In this document: piece by piece, positions 51,506-59,169 of the stretch | How positions within the stretch are numbered: the first letter of the stretch is position 1 | Layout of the letters: each line of letters begins with the position of its first letter | NCBI RefSeq assembly: GCF_033239625.1 | Contig: NZ_BTCK01000015.1 | Coordinates: forward strand, 62,001-126,000 | Length of the DNA: 64,000 nt | DNA from: Paenibacillus_T sp033239625 | GTDB taxonomy: Bacteria; Bacillota; Bacilli; Paenibacillales; Paenibacillaceae | Direction: 5' to 3' | Position numbers and translations under genes: made by a program | Notes under the pieces: model-generated | The model's input: only the letters and a program-made list of their open reading frames with translations | Told to the model about the DNA's origin: nothing | The model's database searches: none

Positions 51506-52512
51506 GCGAGCACCTCCGCTTCCAAGCCCTCTTGCTGCAGCCGCTGCACGATCCGAGTTACATCATCGCTGCTGCCTCGAACATCGACGATCAACTGGCC
51601 GTAAGGAATCCGCTTCATTCGCGACACGGTCCCTTGCAGGATCGAGAATGACGCGCCCGTCTCCTTCACCGCTTCGAACAACACAGGCTCAAACGTCGAC
51701 TCGCCTTTGAAACGAACGCGCAGCAGCTTGCCCTTGCGGATACCGTCCAAACTGCTCAGCGATTCGCCTGATGCTTCTGATGATTGGGCAACGAATTCCT
51801 TCGCCACATTGCTGCGCGGATGCAGGAAAACGTCGATCACATCGCCCATCTCTACGATTTCGCCGCCGTCAATGACAGCGACCCGATCGCAGATCGTACG
51901 GATAACGTGCATCTCATGCGTGATGAGCATGATCGTAAGTCCGAGCTTCTCGTTAATGCCCAGCAGCAGAGACAGAATCGAATCCGTCGTCTGAGGGTCA
52001 AGCGCTGAAGTCGCTTCATCGCACAACAGCACATCCGGCCGGTTCGCAAGCGCACGGGCAATGCCGACACGCTGTTTCTGACCGCCAGACAGCTGCGATG
52101 GATATTTGTCTCCGTGGCCTTCGAGTCCAACCAATCCGATCAGCTCGTCCACCCGAGCCTTGATTTCCGCGCGCGGCGTCTTGGCCAGCTTCAGCGGGAA
52201 AGCGATATTGTCGCGCACCGTAGCAGTCGACAGCAGGTTGAAATGTTGAAAAATGATGCCGATCCGCCGCCGATGCTGCTGCAGCTGTCTTCCGCTAAGG
52301 CGAGTCAAATCCGTGTCGCCCACGACGACACTGCCCGTCGTCGGCCGCTCCAGCAGGTTCACGCAGCGCAGCAATGTGCTTTTGCCTGCGCCAGAATGAC
52401 CGATAACGCCGAATATTTCGCCCTTCCGAACATGCAGGTCGATTCCGCGAATCGCTTCTGTCGTTATCGAACCGACGCGATAAGTCTTGCTGACTGACTT
52501 AAGTTCGATCAG
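51502..52512 (-). CDS. metN: Methionine ABC transporter ATP-binding protein, non-standard start
   Basis: 336 residues if initiated at CTG (52512) or 337 at ATT (52515). No in-frame ATG, GTG or TTG lies between the upstream stop and the Walker A motif, and a TTG start at 52374 would cut off the P-loop. GGAGG at 52521-52525 is eight bases before the CTG. The protein has SKTYRVGSITTEAIRGIDLH, Walker A GVIGHSGAGKSTLLRCVNL, signature LSGGQKQRVGIARAL, Walker B LLCDEATSALDP, and a C-terminal NIL ligand-sensing domain (about residues 245-336). It powers methionine import. Confidence 0.9.
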   Translation of the reverse strand: MIELKSVSKTYRVGSITTEAIRGIDLHVRKGEIFGVIGHSGAGKSTLLRCVNLLERPTTGSVVVGDTDLTRLSGRQLQQHRRRIGIIFQHFNLLSTATVRDNIAFPLKLAKTPRAEIKARVDELIGLVGLEGHGDKYPSQLSGGQKQRVGIARALANRPDVLLCDEATSALDPQTTDSILSLLLGINEKLGLTIMLITHEMHVIRTICDRVAVIDGGEIVEMGDVIDVFLHPRSNVAKEFVAQSSEASGESLSSLDGIRKGKLLRVRFKGESTFEPVLFEAVKETGASFSILQGTVSRMKRIPYGQLIVDVRGSSDDVTRIVQRLQQEGLEAEVLA

Positions 52513-52647
52513 AATGAAAACCTCCGTAAAGTGACGTTTATTTACAGTCTAACCAACCTTGCCGATTACAATGAAACGATTGTCTATGTAACTTCAAATT
52601 TTTTCTAAGGAAAAAGATTACAATTCCGACTCAGTTAGTAGGATTTA

Positions 52648-52677
52648 ATTATAGGGGGGCGATTTGACAGCTGTCAA
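52648..52677 (-). promoter_or_regulatory. metNPQ promoter with overlapping 14-bp palindrome
   Basis: TTGACA (52677-52672), 18 bp and TATAAT (52653-52648) on the minus strand, consensus in both boxes. The perfect palindrome TTGACAGCTGTCAA (52664-52677) covers the -35. The roughly 125-nt leader shows no SAM (S-box) riboswitch, so a protein repressor is likely. Confidence 0.7.
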
Positions 52678-53035
52678 CGAGGGATATATTGGAATCGAAG
52701 CGCATTAGTCGGCGCTCGGTGGGCGGTTAGTGTACTTTCAAGTGCTATATTCGCATCAGTCGGCGTAGGGCGGGCAGTTAGTATGCTTTCATGTGCTTTA
52801 TCCGCATCAATCAGTCTGCTTAGGTCGGGCAATGTGTCATCATTATAAGTGTGGCTAGGGCACACTTAATGGTTTGATAGCGGCTCTCGGACGATTTAAG
52901 TGTGGCTGATACACACTTATGCTGCTGACATTGACACATTGAGCAGGCCAAACGCCCGATAAGTGTGGTTTTACTGCACCTATTGAACAACCGAGGAGCT
53001 ATCACTCAATCTAAGCGTGGATTTTCCCCACTTAT
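52674..53035. repeat. Approx. 51/52-bp tandem array with changing unit sequence (locus E)
   Basis: Units start at 52674 (degraded), 52725 and 52776 (GTTAGTRTRCTTTCAWGTGC, spacing 51 bp). The array then changes to hairpin units AAGTGTGGCTGATACACACTT at 52846, 52898, 52961 and 53013 (spacings 52, 63 and 52 bp), with partly decayed arms in the last two. No gene is present between 52513 and 53145. Confidence 0.8.
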
Positions 53036-53087
53036 CTCACCACTTGCATACGCACAGCAAGCGTCCCGCCAAACGCCAGAACGGAAC

Positions 53088-53118
53088 AATAAGAAAGCCC
53101 CGCCCATGTGGGCGAGGC
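53088..53118 (-). terminator. Terminator of the 62-residue gene
   Basis: GCCCCGCCC pairs with GGGCGAGGC (one mismatch), 4-nt loop; TTTCTTATT follows on the minus strand, 28 bp after the stop. Confidence 0.75.
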
Positions 53119-53145
53119 CTATATGTGTATGCTGCAATCTGCCGA

Positions 53146-53334
53146 TTATCCGACGGAGGAGTTTAGTTTGCCGAGTTCGTCTTCCACTAGCATCGTTAGT
53201 TCTTCTTCGTAGCCACCCGTGATCCGATATTTGCGAATGTAGTCCTTCACAAATTTCCGAGGATCCTTCGGCTGGAAAATGCGCGTGAGCTCTTTCAGGC
53301 TTTCCTTGACTTCATTTTGGCTGTGTTTGGCCAT
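53146..53334 (-). CDS. Small hypothetical protein
   Basis: 62 residues with GGGGGGAGA before the ATG. It is charged and helical: MAKHSQNEVKESLKELTRIF, then QPKDPRKFVKDYIRKYR and EEELTMLVEDELGKL. No membrane segment. The lysine- and glutamate-rich two-helix pattern suggests a small regulatory or DNA-associated protein, but no family is recognised. A well-placed terminator and ribosome site support a real gene. An extended -10 (TGGTATAAT) on the minus strand at 53487-53479 could be its promoter. Confidence 0.7.
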   Translation of the reverse strand: MAKHSQNEVKESLKELTRIFQPKDPRKFVKDYIRKYRITGGYEEELTMLVEDELGKLNSSVG

Positions 53335-53564
53335 GAAATCTCCCCCCTAAGCGTTGGATGGCGATCCTTTAACTTCACGGTACGATTACGGAAGGCGGCA
53401 CGGCATCCGCTCCAATTCCTGTATCGGAATGTAGCAGCTCCCATGGACAATAAGCAAATTATTTGAACTTTTCTTACTATTATACCACTTCGCCAATTTC
53501 TATAAAAGGGAATTGACTGATTTATTCAGAACCTTTAATAAATTTTTACAGAAACCGCGTATTT

Positions 53565-53774
53565 CTACAATTTCTGATCTCCATCTTCCGACAATAATTG
53601 CGAATCCAGCTGTTGAGAGGGCACTGTGATTCGTGAATTGCGGTCGCTCGTCACCGATGGATGAACGGTGGAATCCGCGTGCTTCCTAAACATCCGCAGA
53701 TATGCGATAACGCCTGCGACAGCTACTGCTACGCCAAAAACGACAACTAGGGCCGTCACCCATCCATCAACCAT
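53565..53774 (-). CDS. Small single-pass membrane protein
   Basis: 69 residues from the ATG at 53774 with GAGGGGG upstream. One transmembrane helix (WVTALVVVFGVAVAVAGVIAYL) is followed by a polar tail rich in Ser, Asp and Gln (SDRNSRITVPSQQLDSQLLS). No family is recognised. It lies just downstream of the thioesterase gene on the same strand, about 84 bp away, and could be a late member of the fad operon or independent. Confidence 0.6.
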   Translation of the reverse strand: MVDGWVTALVVVFGVAVAVAGVIAYLRMFRKHADSTVHPSVTSDRNSRITVPSQQLDSQLLSEDGDQKL

Positions 53775-53858
53775 CAAGATACCCCCTCACGTTCCAGTTT
53801 CCATATAAAGTTAAGTATAGCGAAAATAAAAGCTCCTTTCAACCAAGCTTACCCCGAC

Positions 53859-54275
53859 TTATCCAGGTGTGCCGACTGCCCGGAAAGCACCGCTCGCCCA
53901 CGCCAGCAGTTCCCCGTCGCGCCCGTAAATATGGCCTTCCATCGTCGCCGTCCGCCTGGAACGATGAACCATAGACGCTTCGCAGCGCAGCTCGCCGCCT
54001 TGAGAGGGGGCTAAGTAATGAATGTTCAACTGAGCAGTTACGATCATTTCGCCTGGGAATGTCACCATCAACGCCAATCCCATCGTATTATCCAGCAGCG
54101 AGGCGAGAACGCCGCCATGCACGATCCCGCCCATGTTCAGATGCCGCTCCGTGCATTCGAGACGAACCGCCGCTTTCTCTGACTCCACATACTCGACCTC
54201 GCAGCCAAGCGTCCCCCAGAAGGTCGATCGAGCCTTCTCCTCCAGCTGCGCCCAATCCTCCGGTTCCGGCGGCAT
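53859..54275 (-). CDS. PaaI-type hotdog thioesterase
   Basis: 138 residues with GAGGAGGA seven bases before the ATG. The hotdog-fold signature is MGGIVHGGVLASLLDNTMGLA (HGG motif with the catalytic Asp further on), followed by TAQLNIHYLAPSQGG. Such enzymes hydrolyse acyl-CoA to free acid and CoA. It is the last enzyme gene of the fad group, 33 bp after the acyl-CoA synthetase gene, and may release acyl-CoA intermediates that clog the pathway. The substrate chain length is unknown. Confidence 0.88.
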   Translation of the reverse strand: MPPEPEDWAQLEEKARSTFWGTLGCEVEYVESEKAAVRLECTERHLNMGGIVHGGVLASLLDNTMGLALMVTFPGEMIVTAQLNIHYLAPSQGGELRCEASMVHRSRRTATMEGHIYGRDGELLAWASGAFRAVGTPG

Positions 54276-54308
54276 AGCAGCATCCTCCTCTTCGCATTGA
54301 CTTCCCGT

Positions 54309-56015
54309 CTAAGACTGACGATCAAGCTCCTCGTACAGCTTCCGCTTCAGCACTTTGCCAATGATCGACTTCGGCAAATCATCGCGGAATTCGTACACAT
54401 GCGGCACCTTGAACGATGCAAGCCTCGCCCTGCACCAGCGGTTCAGCTCCTCATCGGTCAATTGAACGCCGTCCTTGGGCACGATATACGCCTTCACCGT
54501 CTCTCCGCGGTATTCGTCCTTAATGCCGATAATCGCAGCTTCACGAACGCCTGGATGCTCATAGAGCACCTCTTCGACCTCACGGGGATATATATTAAAG
54601 CCGCCTGCAATAATGACATCCTTAATACGATCTACAATCGTAAAGTAGCCTTCGTCGTCCATCGTTGCAAGGTCTCCTGTATATAGCCAACCGTCCTTCA
54701 GCACCTTAGCGGTATCCTCCGGCCGGTTCCAATAGCCCTTCATGACTTGCGGTCCTCGTACCGCGATCTCCCCGACCTCTCCGATTGAGACCGTCTCTCC
54801 TGTCTCGGGATTTACGATCTTGCAATCGGTGTCCGGCAGCGGGAGCCCTATGGAGCCGTTCTTGCGGCGTTCCCATATCGGGTTCACGTGCGTTACAGGC
54901 GATGCCTCCGTCAGACCGTAGCCTTCGATCAACCGTCCGCCCGTAATCGTCTCGAACCGCTGCTGCACCTCGAGCGGCAGCGCTGAAGAACCGCTGATTG
55001 CGATTTCTATCGAGGACAGATCGAACTTCGCTGCCTGCGGATGATTGATCAACGCCACATACATCGTTGGAGCGCCGGGGAATATCGTTGCCTTCTTGCT
55101 TCGTATCGTCTCCAACACCTGCACAATATCGAATCGCGGGAGCAGAATGAGCTCTCCTGCTAAATACACGGACATATTCATGAGTACGGTCAGACCGAAA
55201 ACGTGAAAGAGCGGCAGCGCAGCGAGAAAACGCTCCTTGCCCTCTCTTAAGCGATAGCACCAAGCTGATGCCTGCACCATATTGGCGACCAGGTTGCGAT
55301 GCGTCAGCATCACGCCTTTGGCAACACCTGTTGTGCCTCCTGTATATTGCAGCTGCGCCAAGTCGTTGGCTGGATCAATAACGGTATAAACTGTCGGGTC
55401 AGGCTTCGCCTCTGCCATCAGGCGCGAATAAGCGTGCACGCCAAGCTTGCCGTACGGAACGTCAGGGCGAAAGCCGTCTCTGCGCTGTTTGATTGGGTAT
55501 AGTATATTTTTCGGAAAAGGCAGCCCATCTTTAATAGATGTGACGATAACATTTTGCAAAGAAGGCACTGGGCCTTCCTCGGGCTTCTCGCCGCGAACGC
55601 GCGATACGCGCGGATAGAGCAGATCGACGGTAATCAGAACCGATGCTCCGCTGTCCGCCAGCTGATGCTGAAGCTCCCGCTCCACATAGATCGGATTCGT
55701 CTGCACCACAATAGCGCCTGTCATAAGCGCGCCGTAATAGGCAATAACCGCCTGCGGACAGTTGGGCAGCATGATGGCGACGCGGTCGCCGCGGGCAACG
55801 CCAAGCCGCCGGAGAGCGTCCGCCATGCGGCGAGCGTCCTCCAGCAGCTTCGAATAGGTTAACGTTTTGCCTAGAAAATGAACCGCCGGCCGATTGCCGT
55901 ACTTGCTCGCGCTATCCAGCAGCAGATCGGGTATCGACTTGTTCGGGTAGCCGCAGGACTCGGCTACCTCTTTCGGATAATGACGCAGCCATGGACGCGG
56001 GTTGCTTAATTCCAT
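54309..56015 (-). CDS. lcfA: Long-chain fatty acid-CoA ligase
   Basis: 568 residues from the ATG at 56015, with GGGTGAGG upstream; TTG and GTG starts up to 56033 are possible. It activates fatty acids to acyl-CoA with ATP. The AMP-binding motif is LQYTGGTTGVAKGVMLTH. Further markers are the linker GYGLTEASPVTHVNP, GWLYTGDLATMDDEGYF and IVDRIKDVIIAGGFNIYPRE, and the catalytic Lys near the end in PKSIIGKVLKRKL. It stands 40 bp after fadE, supplying substrate to the beta-oxidation enzymes of the same operon. Confidence 0.94.
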   Translation of the reverse strand: MELSNPRPWLRHYPKEVAESCGYPNKSIPDLLLDSASKYGNRPAVHFLGKTLTYSKLLEDARRMADALRRLGVARGDRVAIMLPNCPQAVIAYYGALMTGAIVVQTNPIYVERELQHQLADSGASVLITVDLLYPRVSRVRGEKPEEGPVPSLQNVIVTSIKDGLPFPKNILYPIKQRRDGFRPDVPYGKLGVHAYSRLMAEAKPDPTVYTVIDPANDLAQLQYTGGTTGVAKGVMLTHRNLVANMVQASAWCYRLREGKERFLAALPLFHVFGLTVLMNMSVYLAGELILLPRFDIVQVLETIRSKKATIFPGAPTMYVALINHPQAAKFDLSSIEIAISGSSALPLEVQQRFETITGGRLIEGYGLTEASPVTHVNPIWERRKNGSIGLPLPDTDCKIVNPETGETVSIGEVGEIAVRGPQVMKGYWNRPEDTAKVLKDGWLYTGDLATMDDEGYFTIVDRIKDVIIAGGFNIYPREVEEVLYEHPGVREAAIIGIKDEYRGETVKAYIVPKDGVQLTDEELNRWCRARLASFKVPHVYEFRDDLPKSIIGKVLKRKLYEELDRQS

Positions 56016-56055
56016 CGTCCTCACCCTTTCCAATCCGAATGGGCTCTGCAGTCTC

Positions 56056-57834
56056 TCAGACGACGTAGCGTCCCGCTTCCTTCACCTTCGCGGCAATGGA
56101 GCGCTTGACGGCAATCGTATCGACGAGCGGGGCGCGCATCAGCTTCTTCAGTACGGACAGCTGTACTTGCAGCGCATCCCCTTGTTCCAGCGCGGCAAGC
56201 GTCTTCTTCGCCAGCGTCTCGATTGAATCCAGCGTATTCTGCGCAAAGACGGACGTCATCTGGATGGCGTTCTCCGCACGCGCCGCGCCGCTCGCTGCAA
56301 TCAGCTTGCGAACGCGCAGCAGCGCGCTCTCGAGCGCATAGATGCCGATCATCATATCGGCAAGCGAGACAAGCACCTCCTGCTCCTGTTCAAGCCGAAG
56401 GCCGAGCTTCTGGACGGCAGCGCCGCCAACTGCAAGGAACGTCTTCTTCGCCTGCCCGAGGCGATACGACTCCAGGCTGAGCGTGTCTTCGAACGAAGGA
56501 AGCGGCATCGGCTGCAGCAGCTCCTCTTGGAGCGCGCGCGCCTTGCGCAGGAGCGGCAGCTCGCCCTTCAACGCTTTCTTCATCAAGGTGCCGGGAATGA
56601 GCATCCGATTGATCTCGTTCGTGCCTTCGAAAATGCGATTGATGCGCGAATCGCGGTAAATCCGTTCGATTTTGTACTCTTGGATATAGCCGTAGCCGCC
56701 GTGAATCTGCACGCCTTCATCGGCAATAAGGTCCAGCGCCTCCGTCGCGAATACCTTCACGATCGAACACTCCAGCGCATACTCGGCAATGGCCTTCGCC
56801 GCCTGCGCGCCAGCGTCCGGCGCGTTCGGGTCAGCCGTCGCGAGCCGTTCGTCGATCAATCCAGCCGTTCGGTACACGATGCTCTCCGTGACGAAAGCGG
56901 CAATGTTCATGTCCGCCAGCTTCTCGCCTATGAGCGGGAACGAAGCGATCGGACGCCCGAATTGCTTGCGGCCTGCCGCATAGTTCGCGGCGAGCGCAAT
57001 CGCCTCCTTGGCCGTGCCGACGCAGCCTGCGCCTAATTTGAACCGGCCAATGTTGAGGATATTGAACGCAATCAGATGGCCTTTGCCGATCTCGCCCAGC
57101 ACGTTGCCAATCGGAACCGGCGCATCCTCGAAGAACAGCGGACAGGTCGAGGAGCCTTTGATGCCCATCTTCTTCTCCTCGGGTCCGATCGTGAATCCCG
57201 GCGTTCCCCGCTCCACGATGAAGGCCGTGAAGTGATCGCCGTCGACCTTCGCATAGACGATGAAGATGTCCGCGAACGCAGCGTTCGTAATGTACAGCTT
57301 GGAACCGTTAAGCAAATAGTGCGTACCGTCCGGCGTCAACCTAGCCGTCGTTCGCGCGCCGAGCGCATCGGAACCGGAGCCCGGCTCTGTCAGGCAGTAG
57401 GACGCGATTCTCGTACCCGCCGCAAGATCAGGCAAGTACGCAGCCTTCTGCTCCGGCGTGCCGAAGAACACGATCGGCAGCGTTCCGATGCCGACATGCG
57501 CGCCGACGGACAACGCGAACGAGGAGGCTTCCGCCATCGTCTCCGAGAGCAGCGTCGTGCTTACTTTGTCGAGACCAAGTCCTCCGTACGCCTCCGGCAC
57601 ATCTGCGCCCAACAACCCTAGTTCGCCAGCCTTGCGCATCAACTCGACAGTGAGCTTATAATCCAGCTTCTCGAGCTGCTCATCTCTTGGCTTTACTTCT
57701 CCCTGCACGAATGCCCTTGCCGCATCCGCCATCATCCGCTGCTCTTCAGTCAAATCTTCTGGGGTTACGACCGCTGCCGGATCCGTATCGTCTACGACAA
57801 AACGGCCGCCGCTTGGCGCTTTGTCTGCTGACAT
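56056..57834 (-). CDS. fadE: Acyl-CoA dehydrogenase, FadE/YusJ type
   Basis: 592 residues from the ATG at 57834 with AGAGGAG upstream, matching the long B. subtilis FadE (about 594). It oxidises acyl-CoA to trans-2-enoyl-CoA, passing electrons to ETF. Landmarks are SYCLTEPGSGSDALGARTTA (FAD and substrate binding), IHGGYGYIQEYKIERIYRD and the catalytic Glu in INRIFEGTNEINRML. The extra C-terminal 170 residues beyond classic acyl-CoA dehydrogenases are typical of the long type. It is the third gene of fadN-fadA-fadE. Confidence 0.94.
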   Translation of the reverse strand: MSADKAPSGGRFVVDDTDPAAVVTPEDLTEEQRMMADAARAFVQGEVKPRDEQLEKLDYKLTVELMRKAGELGLLGADVPEAYGGLGLDKVSTTLLSETMAEASSFALSVGAHVGIGTLPIVFFGTPEQKAAYLPDLAAGTRIASYCLTEPGSGSDALGARTTARLTPDGTHYLLNGSKLYITNAAFADIFIVYAKVDGDHFTAFIVERGTPGFTIGPEEKKMGIKGSSTCPLFFEDAPVPIGNVLGEIGKGHLIAFNILNIGRFKLGAGCVGTAKEAIALAANYAAGRKQFGRPIASFPLIGEKLADMNIAAFVTESIVYRTAGLIDERLATADPNAPDAGAQAAKAIAEYALECSIVKVFATEALDLIADEGVQIHGGYGYIQEYKIERIYRDSRINRIFEGTNEINRMLIPGTLMKKALKGELPLLRKARALQEELLQPMPLPSFEDTLSLESYRLGQAKKTFLAVGGAAVQKLGLRLEQEQEVLVSLADMMIGIYALESALLRVRKLIAASGAARAENAIQMTSVFAQNTLDSIETLAKKTLAALEQGDALQVQLSVLKKLMRAPLVDTIAVKRSIAAKVKEAGRYVV

Positions 57835-57854
57835 AAGCCGCTCCACTCCTCTCG

Positions 57855-59072
57855 TTATTGGTTGCTCGTTACAGACGGGTACTCCGCCTCGAACACCCCT
57901 GCCGCGCCCATTCCGCCGCCGATACACATCGAAACAACACCATATCGAGCGCCGCGGCGCTTCAGCTCATGCAGCAGCGATACCGTCAGCTTTGCGCCTG
58001 TACAGCCAAGCGGATGACCAAGCGCAATCGCACCGCCGTTCACGTTGACTGTATGTTCAGGGATTCCGAGATCTCGAATAATCGGGACGCACTGCGCAGC
58101 GAACGCCTCATTCAGCTCGAACAGATCAACCTGCTGCTGCTGGATGCCTGCGCGTCGGAGCGCCTTCGGGATGGCCTCTATCGGCCCGATGCCCATAATT
58201 TCTGGCGCCACGCCTGCCACTGCATAGGAACGGTAAGACGCGATCGGCTGAATGCCTAATTCCTCCGCCCTGCCTCTGCTCATGACGACAACAGCTGCCG
58301 CACCATCGCTCATCTGAGAGGCATTGCCTGCCGTTACGGTTCCATCGCGAGCGAAGGAGGGCTTCAGGAAAGCCAGCCGCTCGGCAGTCGTATCTGGTCT
58401 AACCCCTTCGTCAGTATCGAAAATGAATCGTTTCTCGCGCGGCCTACCGGATGCATCGACGCTGCCGATGACCGCTTCGATCGGCACGATCTCATCCCGA
58501 AACCGTCCAGCTTGGATCGCCGCAGCCGCCTTCGCATGGCTCGCCGCTGCGAACTGATCCTGCGCCTGACGGCTCACATCGTACCGCCTTGCAACCTCCT
58601 CTGCGGTATGCCCCATGCCCATGTAGGCTTCAGGCATCGTGTCGACGATGGACGGATGCGGCGACAACCGGAAGCCGGTCATCGGCACATGGCTCATGCT
58701 CTCGACGCCGCCGGCAATAATGACATCGGCATCGCCCAGCTGAATCCGCTCGGCTGCGAATGCGATCGCCTGCAAGCCGGAGGCGCAGAACCGATTCACG
58801 GTCAGCGCAGGCACCGTATTCGGAAATCCCGCATACAGCGACATGATGCGGGCGAAGTTCAATCCCTGCTCTCCTTCCGGCATTGCGCAGCCGATGATGA
58901 CATCCTCCACATCCGCGGCCGTCAGCCCAGGTACGCGCTCGATGGCTGCTCGCAGCACCGCTCGGCCCAAATCTTCGGCGCGCGTCTGTGCCAGCGCTCC
59001 TCTCTTCGCTTTGCCGACCGCGGTACGGACGGCCGACACAATGACGGGTTCGCGTTCCCGATCGATTGGCAT
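57855..59072 (-). CDS. fadA: Acetyl-CoA acyltransferase (3-ketoacyl-CoA thiolase)
   Basis: 405 residues with AAGGAGATG upstream of the ATG. It performs the last step of beta-oxidation, splitting 3-ketoacyl-CoA with CoA. The nucleophilic cysteine is in VNRFCASGLQAIAFAAE, the His in GGAIALGHPLGCTGAK and the second Cys in SMCIGGGMGAAG. It is 20 bp upstream of fadE. The 97-bp gap to fadN holds a GTTCAAAAAGT inverted repeat, the only such element inside an operon here. Confidence 0.95.
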   Translation of the reverse strand: MPIDREREPVIVSAVRTAVGKAKRGALAQTRAEDLGRAVLRAAIERVPGLTAADVEDVIIGCAMPEGEQGLNFARIMSLYAGFPNTVPALTVNRFCASGLQAIAFAAERIQLGDADVIIAGGVESMSHVPMTGFRLSPHPSIVDTMPEAYMGMGHTAEEVARRYDVSRQAQDQFAAASHAKAAAAIQAGRFRDEIVPIEAVIGSVDASGRPREKRFIFDTDEGVRPDTTAERLAFLKPSFARDGTVTAGNASQMSDGAAAVVVMSRGRAEELGIQPIASYRSYAVAGVAPEIMGIGPIEAIPKALRRAGIQQQQVDLFELNEAFAAQCVPIIRDLGIPEHTVNVNGGAIALGHPLGCTGAKLTVSLLHELKRRGARYGVVSMCIGGGMGAAGVFEAEYPSVTSNQ

Positions 59073-59114
59073 GCGCTCATCTCCTTACGCGATGAATTAT
59101 CACTCATAGAGGTA

Positions 59115-59143
59115 GTTCAAAAAGTCCGCTTAACTTTTTGAAC
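59115..59143. repeat. Dispersed GTTCAAAAAGT...ACTTTTTGAAC inverted repeat, copy 4
   Basis: Perfect 11-base arms around CCGCTTA, in the fadN-fadA gap. It is the tightest member of the family and would form a strong hairpin in the operon mRNA, without a T-tail. Confidence 0.75.
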
Positions 59144-59169
59144 TCGTACTCATTGGGATAGTCAACTAG

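Noticed and set aside
52513..52650. SAM riboswitch expected upstream of metNPQ
   Set aside because: No S-box core motifs or matching pairing pattern could be seen in the leader.
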